From assembly GCF_943193085.1 (NCBI RefSeq), contig NZ_CALPCU010000009.1, positions 1-64,000 of the forward strand: 64,000 nucleotides of DNA. Reading direction: 5' to 3'. Positions 51,997-61,015 of the stretch are shown in pieces. Source of the stretch: Vermiculatibacterium agrestimuris. GTDB taxonomy: Bacteria > Bacillota > Clostridia > Oscillospirales > Oscillospiraceae. Numbering within the stretch: the stretch's first letter is position 1; each line of letters opens with the position of its first letter. The notes under the pieces are model-generated. The model was not told where the DNA came from. It did not search any database and saw only the letters and a program-made list of their open reading frames with translations. Both the position numbers and the translations under genes were made by a program.

Positions 51997-53283
51997 TCAG
52001 GCCCGGGCCGCCAGGGTCACGAAGGGGCCCCGGAGCTTGTTGCTGTTCTTGATCTTCAGGGGCGCCGCCATCTTGGGCGCGCCGTTGCAGCGGAATACCA
52101 CCCGGAAGCAGTTCTGGTCGGTGAGGAACTCCACGTGGATAGACCAATCCTGCTTGATGGTGCCCTTGGTCATCAGGATGTACTGGTAGGGATCCACCAG
52201 CAGCACGTCGCCCTTGCTGCCCAGGGCAGAGCAGTTGTCCTCAAAGAGCACCGGCTTGTTGAGCACCCGCTGGGTGTCAAAGTTGCCCAGGCCGCCCTCG
52301 GGATTCCACAGGAACTTGGCCGCGTCCCCGCTCTTGATGGCCAGGTAGGGCAGCTGCTCCTCCAGGTCGGGGTGCATCAGCCACACCAGCCGCTCCCGGT
52401 TCCGGGGCAGGGCGCTGGCCTGCATCTTGATGACGTTCTCGCCGGTAAAGGTGCCCGCGACCTGCCCGGTGGCCTTGTCCACCGTGATCAGGGCCTTGGA
52501 GTTGAGGATGCCCAGGGGCTTACCCACCCCGTCGCCGGAGATCACGCCCTCCGTCAGCAGCCGGTCGGCGGCCAAGGTGAAGGCCCGGCCGAAGAAGCCG
52601 GACATAAAGGGCGCGTCGGTGAGCATCTCATCGGTGGCGTAGGCAAAGCCCATCATTTTCTCCAGATCCATCTTCATCTCCCGGAACTGGGGCTTGCTGG
52701 CCGCCACAGAGGTTCCCTCGCTGGCCCAGTACATCTGCACGCCGCCGAACACGCTCTTGGAGGTGTCGGTCTCGGCAGCCTCCAGCCAGCGCATGGCGTT
52801 GGCGGCGTTGGAGCAGGTGTAGCGATCCAGCCGATTGAGCAGGGGGCTGGACTCCACAGCACTCTCCAGGATGGTACCGGCGAAGTCGGTCTGAAGCAGG
52901 AAGCCGCCGTCGGCGCCGGTGCCCTCGTTGACGCCCAGGGCCTCGTTGTTTACCCGCTGGAGGCGCTTGTCCTCCACGTGGTTCTTCCGGAACTGGTAGA
53001 TGGCCGACAGCTGCTCCCCCAGAGAGGCAAAGGGCTTGTCCTCCCCGTCGGTCTTTTCCTCCGGCTTCTTGGTATGGAGCGCGCCGTCATAGACGCCCTC
53101 CGCCGCGGCATTACTGGCCGCGGCCAGCTTCTCCACCGTGCGGATCTGGTTGTTGATGGTCTCCATTTCCTCCGTGACGGCGTCGGCCTCCTCGAACTTG
53201 CCCTCCGCCACCAGGCCCTCAGCCTTGGTCAGCAGCTTCTGCTTGGCCTCCCGGAGGCCTACGATCTTTTCCATGGGATCCAT
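51997..53283 (-). CDS. HK97-family major capsid protein
   Basis: The 428-residue protein has an N-terminal delta domain (about 1-110) with coiled coil (FEEADAVTEEMETINNQI) that is cut off by the protease gene product upstream, then the HK97 fold with GGFLLQTDFAGTILESA, AFTLAADRLLTEG and the C-terminal LVDPYQYILMTKG and FRVVFRCNGAPKMAAPL. Length and order (portal, protease, capsid) are standard. Confidence 0.95.
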   Translation of the reverse strand: MDPMEKIVGLREAKQKLLTKAEGLVAEGKFEEADAVTEEMETINNQIRTVEKLAAASNAAAEGVYDGALHTKKPEEKTDGEDKPFASLGEQLSAIYQFRKNHVEDKRLQRVNNEALGVNEGTGADGGFLLQTDFAGTILESAVESSPLLNRLDRYTCSNAANAMRWLEAAETDTSKSVFGGVQMYWASEGTSVAASKPQFREMKMDLEKMMGFAYATDEMLTDAPFMSGFFGRAFTLAADRLLTEGVISGDGVGKPLGILNSKALITVDKATGQVAGTFTGENVIKMQASALPRNRERLVWLMHPDLEEQLPYLAIKSGDAAKFLWNPEGGLGNFDTQRVLNKPVLFEDNCSALGSKGDVLLVDPYQYILMTKGTIKQDWSIHVEFLTDQNCFRVVFRCNGAPKMAAPLKIKNSNKLRGPFVTLAARA

Positions 53284-53306
53284 GTTTTCTGTCTCCTTTC
53301 CTTGTC

Positions 53307-54011
53307 TTAAAATTGCGCAAGCGCCCTGGCCCTCGCCAAAACGCGCTTTGCCTGTTCCTCCCGGCTCGCCCGGGCCCGCTCCTGGATCAGGTGATCCTGA
53401 TAGCCCTCCACCATGGCCCGGGTCAGCCGCAGGCGGGAGCCGGCCGCCGCCACAAAGGCCGCAGGGTCTGCGATCTCATCCCCCACTCCTACGATCTCGT
53501 CAATTAGGCCGTACTCCTTGGCCTGTGTGGGGCTGATCCAGATGTTCTTGTCCATCAGAGCGATGAGCTCCTCCCGGGTCTTGACGGCACTCCGGGCCGT
53601 ATATACCTCCAGGATGCAGTCCCGGGCGTTTCGGAGCGCCTCCGCGCCCCTCTTCATGTCCCGGAAGTCCCCCTCTGTCACTCCGCTGGGGTTGTGGTAG
53701 CACAGCAGCGCCCCCGGCTCGCTCCGGATCACCTTACACCCGGAGGCCGCAATGGTGGCCGCCGAGGCCCCATAGCCCTGGTAGAGAGCCGTGGTATTCC
53801 CCTTGTACCGGCGGAGCATGGAGCGAATCTCCGCGCCCACCGTCATGTCTCCGCCGGGGGAGTTGATGAGTACCGTCACATCCTCCCCGTTTGCCGCCTC
53901 CAGGGCGGCGGCAATATCCATGGGGGCCGTAATGTCCCGCCAGCCCCAAAAGCGCAGCACATCGGCGCTGTCGTTGTCCCAGAGCTCGCCCCGCAGTGCG
54001 ATATCAGGCAT
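53307..54011 (-). CDS. ClpP-like head maturation protease
   Basis: This 234-residue serine protease trims the capsid protein. Its ClpP fold shows INSPGGDMTVGAEI, the nucleophile Ser83 in YGASAATIAASG and His106 in LCYHNPSG. The last 50 residues are charged and helical. The start overlaps the portal stop by eight bases. Confidence 0.93.
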   Translation of the reverse strand: MPDIALRGELWDNDSADVLRFWGWRDITAPMDIAAALEAANGEDVTVLINSPGGDMTVGAEIRSMLRRYKGNTTALYQGYGASAATIAASGCKVIRSEPGALLCYHNPSGVTEGDFRDMKRGAEALRNARDCILEVYTARSAVKTREELIALMDKNIWISPTQAKEYGLIDEIVGVGDEIADPAAFVAAAGSRLRLTRAMVEGYQDHLIQERARASREEQAKRVLARARALAQF

Positions 54012-55227
54012 TTTCCCCGTCTCCTTTCAGTACGGACTCCAATGAGCCCAGATTTTTCGTGGCCATGAACTGTTTACCCAGCCCTCCGGGAATGGGATTT
54101 AGCTCATCTTTGGCCCGGCACTCGTCCGGGTTGAATATAGAGTGCTCGATGCCCTTGACCATGTATTCCATCCGTGTCTGAGGGTCGGCCCGGAGCAGCA
54201 CGTCCACATTACCTTTGACATACCAGCCCTGGGCTTTCTGGCCCGGGGTGGGCAACTTCCAGCTGTCCTCCTGTTCTGCCTGGGTCACATAGGGCACCAG
54301 GGTGTCGGTGACAAAGTTGATGCGCTGCTGGGCGTTGGAGTTGTAGGCCTCTTTTCCCACTTGCAACATAAACTTTGGCACCCCGGAAAACCGTGCGATC
54401 TCCTCCACCGCAAACTCCCGGCTCTCAATAAACTGAGCGTCGTGCTGGTTGATCCCCAGGGGTGTATACTTCATGCCGTGATCCAGCACCGCCACGGCGA
54501 AGGCCTCGTCGGAGGCGTACCGCCGGAACGCCGACTTCACCTTGTCCCGTGTGTCCTTGTCGGCGTCGGCATCCAGCTCCACAATGCCGGAGACCCGGGC
54601 GCCGTTTTGATAGAACTTCTTGGCGTACCGCTGGGCCATGGCGTCGGCGGCGATGGACTCCCTGGCCAGATCCAGCATCCCCCGGCCCCGGACGCCGTCG
54701 TAGCTTTCGAAGAACAGCATGGACAGCTCATAGCCCAAAAAGGTCTTCTGAACCCCGTCCACGTTGAAGTCATACCAGAGTATTCCGGTATTCAGATCCT
54801 TGCGGATGGAGCAGCACTCGCTGGGCAGCGGGATCCTCTCTATAAGCTGACCCCTGTCGTCCCGCCGGTTCCAGATGTACCCCACCCCGTGCCAAAAGGC
54901 GTTGGACATCTGGGTCTTCTTTACCAGGAAGGGTGTCATGTCCGGATTAGGCCGTACCTTCAGTAACTGGTTCAGCGTCGGGTCGTCCACCGGCAGCCGA
55001 GCCCCGTCCTCCTTGCGGTAGATCCCAAAGGGGATCATGCCAAAGGAGCAGGTGAGGATCCGGTGGGCCGCCGCCACGGGGGAGAGCCGCTCGGCGTTGG
55101 TTTTGCTGGCCGTCATCTCCTCGCCGGAGAAAAACACTTGGCGGATCCAGGTCTGCATATCGCCCCAGTCCAGCTCCCGGTACTCCACCCCTGCCCGGGG
55201 CCTGTTTACCGCTCTGTCCAGTAGCAT
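54004..55227 (-). CDS. HK97-family phage portal protein
   Basis: The 407-residue protein forms the ring through which DNA enters the head. Typical parts are RILTCSFGMIPFGIYRKED, FWHGVGYIWNRRDDRG and ARFSGVPKFMLQVGKEAYN with an LVPYVTQAEQE helix. GGGAGGTGGAGG precedes the start. It follows a small membrane-protein gene. Confidence 0.94.
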   Translation of the reverse strand: MLLDRAVNRPRAGVEYRELDWGDMQTWIRQVFFSGEEMTASKTNAERLSPVAAAHRILTCSFGMIPFGIYRKEDGARLPVDDPTLNQLLKVRPNPDMTPFLVKKTQMSNAFWHGVGYIWNRRDDRGQLIERIPLPSECCSIRKDLNTGILWYDFNVDGVQKTFLGYELSMLFFESYDGVRGRGMLDLARESIAADAMAQRYAKKFYQNGARVSGIVELDADADKDTRDKVKSAFRRYASDEAFAVAVLDHGMKYTPLGINQHDAQFIESREFAVEEIARFSGVPKFMLQVGKEAYNSNAQQRINFVTDTLVPYVTQAEQEDSWKLPTPGQKAQGWYVKGNVDVLLRADPQTRMEYMVKGIEHSIFNPDECRAKDELNPIPGGLGKQFMATKNLGSLESVLKGDGENA

Positions 55228-55454
55228 CAGCCTCCACCTCCCTTGGAGCGGGCCACCACCACGGCGTAGGCCGTCAGCCAGAGCCCAGCTGTCAGGAGGG
55301 CCCAGGGCCGCCCTGTCAGTTCATAGACTCCTCTGGTCACGCAGGCGCCGCCGGCGATCAGAAGCAGGTCGTCCATATACAGCCCCAGCAGCCGTCCCAG
55401 CTCCCGCCGGGCCTTTTGCAGCACAGGGCCCGCCCGTTCAAAAATCGTCTTCAT
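55227..55454 (-). CDS. Small membrane protein between terminase and portal
   Basis: The 75-residue product has two hydrophobic segments (LLLIAGGACVTRGVYEL and PWALLTAGLWLTAYAVVV) after an amphipathic N-terminus. Such a gene between terminase and portal recurs in Firmicute prophages with unknown role. The ATG at 55454 follows GGGGGA and lies one base after the terminase stop; it overlaps the portal start by one base. Confidence 0.7.
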   Translation of the reverse strand: MKTIFERAGPVLQKARRELGRLLGLYMDDLLLIAGGACVTRGVYELTGRPWALLTAGLWLTAYAVVVARSKGGGG

Positions 55455-55455
55455 A

Positions 55456-57207
55456 TCAGATCCCCCAGTCCTCAGATTGTACGTGCTCATTGATCCCCGG
55501 GCCCATGGGCTCGCCGATCATCGCCGCCATACGGGCATTGATCCAGGCCACGGGCGGGTCAATGCGGCCCCTTGACAGATTCTTCATGGGCTTCATGTTC
55601 TCATTGCCGTCCACCCGGCAGCGGACGTTTCCAAATGTCCACCGGACGCAGGTGTTGTGCTCATGGAGCATTTCATGATCCCGGATCTCCTTATCCATGG
55701 CCTTCATGGGCGGGGACATGTTCTTCATGTCCTGGGGGCACTCTACCAGCTTGATTGGCCCCCTCCCTTTCTCAGGCTGACCGGCGGAGAGCCTGGGCAC
55801 CAGTGTCCAGGAGAGAGCCGGGTCATAGCCCACCATCTGCAGGTCGTACCACTCCGCCGCCTGATAAATGGCCTCCTCCACCATATCGTAGTCCACTGTC
55901 CATCCAGGACACAGCGTCAGAAAGCCTGCCCTTGCCCAGTCCCGGTATGGCACATGATCCCGTGTCTCCGCGTCCTCCACGCCCTCCTCCGGCCGCCAGA
56001 TGCCCCAGAAAAGGGCCACCCACTTCTCCAGCCCCTTCTGGGGTGGAAACAGGAGCACAAGGGCGGTCAGGTCAGTGGTCTTGGACAGATCCAGCCCGCC
56101 ATAGCACCGCTTCCCTCTCAATTGCTCCCGCAAAACCAGGCGTTGGGCCGATTTCACACCCTTCTGTCCCGGCGGCAGCTCATAGGGCCATTGGGTCTTG
56201 TCGTAGACCGTCAACGGGATCCACCCCACAGTTTTAACGGCCACCCATTGGTTGAGCCGCAGCCATCGGAAGAGCTTCTCCGCCGCCTCGCTGCGCCGGG
56301 CATTGGCCGCCTCTTGCCGCACGGTAGACAGCTTGATGGTCGTTCCAATGCCGGGGTTACACTGCCGCCACAGCGTCTCGTCGTAGATGTCGATGTCATT
56401 GATGGCGTCCTCGTCATCTCCAGTAATGGCAGACAGTCCGTAGATGATGGGCAGCCATACCGGATCATCCAGATATTCCCGCTCGTCGTCCTCTGGGGCC
56501 GGGAACATTCCTCGGGCCCGAAGAATATCCATCGCCTTGCAATGGATCTCCCAACCGATGCTCGTCCGATCCGGGTCGTCGCCGGCGGTGGTCAGTACGA
56601 TCCACACCGGCTGCTCTCTGGCCGAGCCGGCGCCGAAGGTCATCACGTCCCACAACTCCCGGTTTGGCTGGGCGTGGAGCTCGTCGAAGATCACACAGGA
56701 CGGCTTGTAGCCGTGCTTGCTGTATGCCTCCGACGAGAGCACCTTCATCAGGCTACCGGTAGGCCGGTAGTAGATGGTTTTGGTGGAGCGCACCAGCCGC
56801 AGCGTCCCATTTTTGAGCCACTTGGCAAACACCGGATGGTGCTCCAGCATGTAGGCCGCCGCATTGAAGACAATGCCGGCGTTGTCCCGGTCGGCGGCCA
56901 CCACGTAGATCTCCCCCGACTGCTCCCCGTCGGCGATGAGGTGGTAGATACCCAAAGCGGCCGCCAGCTCTGACTTGCCGTTTTTCTTGGGCAGTTCCAG
57001 ATAGAGGTACTGATAAAGCCGAACTCGGTGGCCCAGCTCGTCCACGGTCAAAGTGCCGTAGAACTGCTCCAGGGCCTCCCGTTGCCATTCTTGAAGACGA
57101 AAGTCACCCCGGCCGTTGGACAGGGGCAGAGTGGCCACAAAGTCCAGCACCACCCCGGCCTCCGCCTCGTCCATCGCCGCTCCGGCCGGTAGCATGTACT
57201 CAGGCAT
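55456..57207 (-). CDS. terL: Terminase large subunit
   Basis: This 583-residue motor packages DNA and cuts it. The ATPase has a Walker A-like ELPKKNGKSELAA near residue 75 and Walker B CVIFDELHAQ near 165. The nuclease domain starts at GGLDLSKTTDLTALVLLF near 375 with the first acidic residue. Length is typical of the HK97/P27-linked Terminase_1 group. It overlaps the small subunit gene by eight bases. Confidence 0.95.
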   Translation of the reverse strand: MPEYMLPAGAAMDEAEAGVVLDFVATLPLSNGRGDFRLQEWQREALEQFYGTLTVDELGHRVRLYQYLYLELPKKNGKSELAAALGIYHLIADGEQSGEIYVVAADRDNAGIVFNAAAYMLEHHPVFAKWLKNGTLRLVRSTKTIYYRPTGSLMKVLSSEAYSKHGYKPSCVIFDELHAQPNRELWDVMTFGAGSAREQPVWIVLTTAGDDPDRTSIGWEIHCKAMDILRARGMFPAPEDDEREYLDDPVWLPIIYGLSAITGDDEDAINDIDIYDETLWRQCNPGIGTTIKLSTVRQEAANARRSEAAEKLFRWLRLNQWVAVKTVGWIPLTVYDKTQWPYELPPGQKGVKSAQRLVLREQLRGKRCYGGLDLSKTTDLTALVLLFPPQKGLEKWVALFWGIWRPEEGVEDAETRDHVPYRDWARAGFLTLCPGWTVDYDMVEEAIYQAAEWYDLQMVGYDPALSWTLVPRLSAGQPEKGRGPIKLVECPQDMKNMSPPMKAMDKEIRDHEMLHEHNTCVRWTFGNVRCRVDGNENMKPMKNLSRGRIDPPVAWINARMAAMIGEPMGPGINEHVQSEDWGI

Positions 57208-57706
57208 CCCGCCGCCGTCCCTCCAGGAGCTTGAGGAAGGCCGCCTCTTCCGGATCCTCCTTTGGCCTCAGCGCCTCCGGGATCACCAGCCGGCACCGGG
57301 CCGAGATGGTCAACCCCAGATCCGCGGCGCAGGCCCGACACTGCTTAAAGCACCGTTCCTGTTCCTTCCCCCACGCCGCCACGGCCTCCACATCTTGGGC
57401 ATCCAACGCATCGCTTACCTGGCGCATGGCGGCAGTGTATTGGCGTTGGGCAACCAGATAGCGTCCAAGGGTGTCGCGATCCAGCTTGGAAAATATCCCA
57501 GCCTCGACCAGCTGAGTACGCAGATCGTTAAAATCATCTCGCAGATACGCCGGCAGCCAGACGGGCGCCCGGATCTTGCTCCCCTCACCGGAGGCGGGAG
57601 CAGACAGAACCGGCTCCGACGCCTCGCGCTCAGCCTTCTCAGCCTTTGTCAGATGTTTCCGCCCCTTGGCCTCCACCAAGGCGATTGGCTCCTTCTGCTT
57701 TCCCAT
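57200..57706 (-). CDS. terS: Terminase small subunit, P27 family
   Basis: The 168-residue DNA-recognition subunit has the P27 pattern PAYLRDDFNDLRTQLVEAGIF and DTLGRYLVAQRQYTAAMRQV. The ATG at 57706 follows GGAGGTGAGG; the frame to 57730 is not needed. It is first in the packaging block. The 160 bases before it show no gene. Confidence 0.9.
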   Translation of the reverse strand: MGKQKEPIALVEAKGRKHLTKAEKAEREASEPVLSAPASGEGSKIRAPVWLPAYLRDDFNDLRTQLVEAGIFSKLDRDTLGRYLVAQRQYTAAMRQVSDALDAQDVEAVAAWGKEQERCFKQCRACAADLGLTISARCRLVIPEALRPKEDPEEAAFLKLLEGRRRDA

Positions 57707-57869
57707 TTCCTCACCTCCAGCAACTATCAAACGGCAAAATTCTCATTGGGGACTTTTTCTCTCACGAAAGGGGCCGTGCGGTCTTTTGCCTTCCGCTCAA
57801 AACTTTTGGAGGGTGGGGGAGGTAATCACGCGCACGTAGCTTGATGCGCACGCCCGAGCATTCACGATC

Positions 57870-58247
57870 TCACCGCAGCCGCTTCCGCGAAAATTCACGC
57901 ATTTCCTTCCGGGTTTTGGCCGAATGGCAACGGTGGCACAGCGACTGCAGGTTACCCGTGTCGTAAAACAACGCCGGATCACCGCGATGCGGCCGGATAT
58001 GATCCACATCCGTCGCTCGAACTCTCTCGCCCCGCTTGGCACACTCTCGGCAAAAGGGCTCGTTGAGCAGTTGTGCATAACGCATGGATTTCCAGCGCTT
58101 TGTGCGGTAGAGTTTGTGCCACTCCCGCGCCTCATCGCTTCGCCGATCCGGCCGTTTGGCCTTCGGCTGATGCTCAGGGCACCAGCCGGTGGCCGTCAGG
58201 CAGAAACAGCCAGGATATCGACAGGGCCTCAGTGGTTTGCCTGACAT
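57870..58247 (-). CDS. Phage HNH endonuclease next to terminase
   Basis: This 125-residue protein has the HNH motif as TDVDHIRPHRGD, GNLQSLCHRCHSAKT with zinc-binding CxxC pairs (FCREC and LCHRC). An extra N-terminal Cys/His unit (CRYPGCFCLTATGWCPEH) is present. HNH nucleases next to the small terminase gene assist cos cleavage in HK97-like phages, so cos-type packaging is likely. Confidence 0.92.
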   Translation of the reverse strand: MSGKPLRPCRYPGCFCLTATGWCPEHQPKAKRPDRRSDEAREWHKLYRTKRWKSMRYAQLLNEPFCRECAKRGERVRATDVDHIRPHRGDPALFYDTGNLQSLCHRCHSAKTRKEMREFSRKRLR

Positions 58248-58271
58248 GGGCTATCACCTCCCGCAGGCAAA

Positions 58272-58324
58272 CAAAAAGAGCCTGAACCGACAAGACCGCA
58301 TTTGCGATCGTGTGGCTCAGGCTC
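58272..58324 (-). terminator. Terminator before the packaging genes
   Basis: On the minus strand GAGCCTGA (58317-58324) pairs with TCAGGCTC (58278-58285) and is followed by TTTTTG. It lies at the stop of the zinc-ribbon gene and separates early from late genes. Confidence 0.75.
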
Positions 58325-58496
58325 AAGGGCTCAGGCTCAAATCGATATCCAGCTGTTGTTCCCGCTTGCAGTGCCGGCAATAGGCATAACACTTGGCGAC
58401 GCCGTCCGGCGGAAGTCGGAGGAGTTTCATCTGTCCGCATTCGGGGCAGAGAACATATCCATCCTCTGTGACCATTTTATCAGGTCGCCGATCCAT
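58323..58496 (-). CDS. Small zinc-ribbon phage protein
   Basis: The 57-residue product has two CxxC pairs, VLCPECGQMKLLRLPPDG and YCRHCKREQQLDI, as in Com-like and KTR-type cysteine-rich proteins. It probably binds zinc and perhaps nucleic acid. The ATG at 58496 has AGAGGG upstream; a TTG six codons earlier is also open. Confidence 0.75.
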   Translation of the reverse strand: MDRRPDKMVTEDGYVLCPECGQMKLLRLPPDGVAKCYAYCRHCKREQQLDIDLSLSP

Positions 58497-58530
58497 TTGC
58501 AACCCTCTTTTCAAAACGTGACTTATTTTG

Positions 58531-58590
58531 CACTATATTCCAAGATAGAGCGCGCGCACGCGCGCGGGCGTTTTTTAGTAGTTCGCGCGT
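58531..58590 (-). other. GC-alternating hairpin and possible nick site next to the Rep gene
   Basis: 58551-58566 is an alternating C-G tract (CGCGCG-CACG-CGCGCG) able to form a hairpin or Z-DNA. On the minus strand it is followed by TCTATCTTGGAATATAG, whose TATCTTG core recalls nick sites of pC194-type rolling-circle plasmids. On the plus strand it could act as a terminator (GGGCGTTTTTT). Confidence 0.35.
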
Positions 58591-58591
58591 T

Positions 58592-59374
58592 TTAAAGTAG
58601 TATAGCCGAGGCATCGATCCAGCTGGCGTAATAGTAGGCTCCGAAGTCATTCTCCACGCCGCCCCGGCGAGCCCACAATGTATTGTCCGGGATCTCAATC
58701 ACTCCTGACGTGTCCATCCAACGCTCCGGCGGTGGGATCTTGGCGGTGAGGCTTCTGGAGCAGCTCCAGGGGTGCCGGCCGATCGGGATAATAACGCCAT
58801 CGGTGCGCTCCTTGTTGAGATACTCGGCCATCTGGCGGAAACCGCCCTGCGAGAAGACAACAGGATCGCCAGTCTCAGGATCTGTATACTTTGTGATCTG
58901 GAGCACCGGCGTATCTACCACGTCTCCATAACGCCATAGTCCCCGCACCTCTGCAGGAGACAGATCATTGTAGTCATCGACAAAATGGACATGGTATCGA
59001 TGATCCCCATGAAGTCCCTCAATGGCATAGCAGTAGTCCAGTGGTTCCCCACTTCGCCAGCGAGACACTCTGGCAAAGAAGGCCCGCATCCGGCGCCGTG
59101 CTTCCTGAAAGTCGCGGGGCAAACTGTCGTTGTCAAAGCTTAACGAGAAGTGTGTGCCAGTGGGGCCCAATGCCGCCAGGCGGATCTCCAAGCGATCCAC
59201 CTGACGGCGATTCACAGCGTTCTTTTGATATTTCTTTATTTCTGCCTTGGCTCTATGGTCAAGGCCTGTCTCATCTGTTCGGAAGCGGGGGCGCAGCGCT
59301 CGACATTCCTTGACCAACGGCCCCGCTCGCTGTCGGCAGCAGTGCCATATTGCCCGGTCAGGCTCCATCGCCAT
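58592..59374 (-). CDS. HUH-type rolling-circle replication initiator (Rep)-like protein
   Basis: The 260-residue protein has the HUH pattern: THFSLSFDND (motif 1) near residue 75, the metal-binding HGDHRYHVHFV with His-Val-His at 128-130, and a likely catalytic Tyr185 in AEYLNKE. Such enzymes nick one DNA strand to begin replication. The start at 59374 follows AAAGGAGGAGG and lies inside the end of the upstream gene; the frame to 59584 is a shadow. An HUH Rep in a prophage with a contractile tail recalls P2 gpA, but this protein is far shorter. Confidence 0.75.
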   Translation of the reverse strand: MAMEPDRAIWHCCRQRAGPLVKECRALRPRFRTDETGLDHRAKAEIKKYQKNAVNRRQVDRLEIRLAALGPTGTHFSLSFDNDSLPRDFQEARRRMRAFFARVSRWRSGEPLDYCYAIEGLHGDHRYHVHFVDDYNDLSPAEVRGLWRYGDVVDTPVLQITKYTDPETGDPVVFSQGGFRQMAEYLNKERTDGVIIPIGRHPWSCSRSLTAKIPPPERWMDTSGVIEIPDNTLWARRGGVENDFGAYYYASWIDASAILL

Positions 59375-60029
59375 CTTCAGCCTCCTCCTTTGTGACCCGC
59401 TCAAACCCGATGACCCACACCCAGGGATTAGCCTCCCAGCCGTAGAAGGCGCGATCTGCGGGAGCAATGGTGCTATCCCACAGTTGTATAAATGGATCCA
59501 TATGTCGATATGTCTCATAGGCTGCTCTGTTGGGGCACGGTTCCTCCATGCAGCCGTCAACTGCAAACTGACATTTGCACCCACCCGGTCTATTTATCGG
59601 AGTGATACCCTCCATCAATGCGTCTTCCATACCCATCGCTCGGAGTTTCTCTATCCGAACCGCCTTCACCCGCAGAAACAACCGGGCCGCCTCCTTCGGC
59701 ATATGGATGGAGGGGTGCCATTTGATAGATACTACTTTCCCATTTCGGTAGAATTTCTCACTGTCAGAGTAATTCGCTTTGTACATATAGCGGTCCACAG
59801 CTTTGAAGAACGTCTCCCGCACATACAGGATCTCGCCGGGTCGGTAAATGCTATCAGGATATGGCATACCGTAAGTGCAATTAGATCCTTTGTGCATAGC
59901 CAAACCTGACGCCTTGGAAACCGTCTCGTCCTCTATGTACCACGGTTCCTTGACCACCCGCCGCGTCACGGTCTTCCGCCCGTCCAGGATTGCCCGTACC
60001 ATCTCTGAGTTAAATAGGATCGGTTTCAT
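59358..60029 (-). CDS. ASCH-like phage early protein
   Basis: This 223-residue protein opens MKPILFNSEMVRAILDGRKTVTRR, split over the typical ASCH-like beginning, and has YRPGEILYVRETFFK and a C-terminal NPWVWVIGFERV. This pattern recurs in phage early regions of Clostridia. ASCH domains are RNA-binding. A Cys-rich insert (CKCQFAVDGCMEEPCPN) is present. Role in the phage is unknown. Confidence 0.75.
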   Translation of the reverse strand: MKPILFNSEMVRAILDGRKTVTRRVVKEPWYIEDETVSKASGLAMHKGSNCTYGMPYPDSIYRPGEILYVRETFFKAVDRYMYKANYSDSEKFYRNGKVVSIKWHPSIHMPKEAARLFLRVKAVRIEKLRAMGMEDALMEGITPINRPGGCKCQFAVDGCMEEPCPNRAAYETYRHMDPFIQLWDSTIAPADRAFYGWEANPWVWVIGFERVTKEEAEDGDGA

Positions 60030-60514
60030 TGGCTTTCTCCCCTCTCCTCTCTCAACGCTTCCTCAGCATCTTGTTTTGTCAGGAAATATCGGATACCATC
60101 TATATCTGCTTTTCCTTGCCAGGCTAATTGCAATCGTTCAGACGTAGTGTGTACCCGATAAACTTGCTTTGGACAGTTCTTTGCCATAAAAGTCCACTCT
60201 GCCCCAGGTCTCGAATCGTCAATGGCGTCTTCAAGCCCCTTACATCCGTGTCCATCAACATTTCTTTCACACACATCGCATTCTATGGGCCACAGAGAAA
60301 ATACGTCTTGTACCACCAGCCGCCCGTCCTTCTCTGCCTGGGCAAGTTCCTGCACCCGCTCCAGCGTCATAGCGTCCTCGTAAGCGGCGAGGCGGTCAAT
60401 AGCCTCGCCCATACAAAAAACTTTACACGTACCATCAAGCCGTTCATCACAGTGTTCTTCACATTCGGTTGTAATCCACAAACCGCACGGGTCTTTCTTC
60501 GTCAACCTCTCCAT
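60026..60514 (-). CDS. Hypothetical phage early protein
   Basis: The 162-residue protein starts MERLTKKDPCGLWI, has Cys-rich units (CEEHCDERLDGTC and CDVCERNVDGHGC) and the phage-typical IDRLAAYEDAMT helix, which recurs in unrelated Clostridium phage proteins. Zinc binding is likely. The ATG at 60514 follows AAGGAGG. Confidence 0.65.
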   Translation of the reverse strand: MERLTKKDPCGLWITTECEEHCDERLDGTCKVFCMGEAIDRLAAYEDAMTLERVQELAQAEKDGRLVVQDVFSLWPIECDVCERNVDGHGCKGLEDAIDDSRPGAEWTFMAKNCPKQVYRVHTTSERLQLAWQGKADIDGIRYFLTKQDAEEALREERGESQ

Positions 60515-60515
60515 G

Positions 60516-60677
60516 TTAATCCTCCTTCGGCTCGTATTCAGGGAACTCTGGGTATTTACATTCTGGATGTTGGAAGGATGTGAAGGTAGCTTCAATACAC
60601 GGCCCACAATACTTTTCATAGTGGGATTTTTTGCTGTGTTTACAAGTTGAACAGCTACCACTTTCCAACGGCTTCAT
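60516..60677 (-). CDS. Small cysteine-rich phage protein
   Basis: The 53-residue product has CSTCKHSKKSHYEKYCGPC, a zinc-ribbon-like unit, then an acidic end. The ATG at 60677 has AAGGAG seven bases upstream. It is common in Clostridium phage early regions. Function unknown. Confidence 0.65.
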   Translation of the reverse strand: MKPLESGSCSTCKHSKKSHYEKYCGPCIEATFTSFQHPECKYPEFPEYEPKED

Positions 60678-61015
60678 CAGGTGTTCTCCTTCGGCGGGCG
60701 GCGGTAGGCGGCCCATGTGCTTCCATAGTCCTCACAAAAAGTGGGGGCATAAAACTGCCGGAAGTGTACCCTCAGCTTATCGACATCAACAACAATCTGC
60801 CACCCATCCTCAAAATCTTCTCCCAATGTTTTCAGCCACACCGGATCTCCGTCCATTCCCCGCAGCTCCTCCAGCGTCAACGGCTCGTCTGGCTGGGCCG
60901 CCGGGTGGGTGCGCAACAGGGCAATGGCACGCCGGAGAACCATGCGGTCGCATTCCATATCTACACCATATTTCTCCAGTTCTTCCAAACTATCGATGAT
61001 ATCCTCAATGCTCAT
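60677..61015 (-). CDS. Hypothetical phage early protein
   Basis: The 112-residue protein contains LTLEELRGMDGDPVWLKTL and AAYRRPPKE, a pattern of many Clostridium phage early proteins of unknown role. It overlaps the methyltransferase stop by four bases. Confidence 0.65.
   Translation of the reverse strand: MSIEDIIDSLEELEKYGVDMECDRMVLRRAIALLRTHPAAQPDEPLTLEELRGMDGDPVWLKTLGEDFEDGWQIVVDVDKLRVHFRQFYAPTFCEDYGSTWAAYRRPPKENT

Noticed and set aside
51955..53310. A 451-residue plus-strand frame opposite the major capsid gene
   Set aside because: Antisense to an HK97 capsid gene with full family features; no initiation signal.
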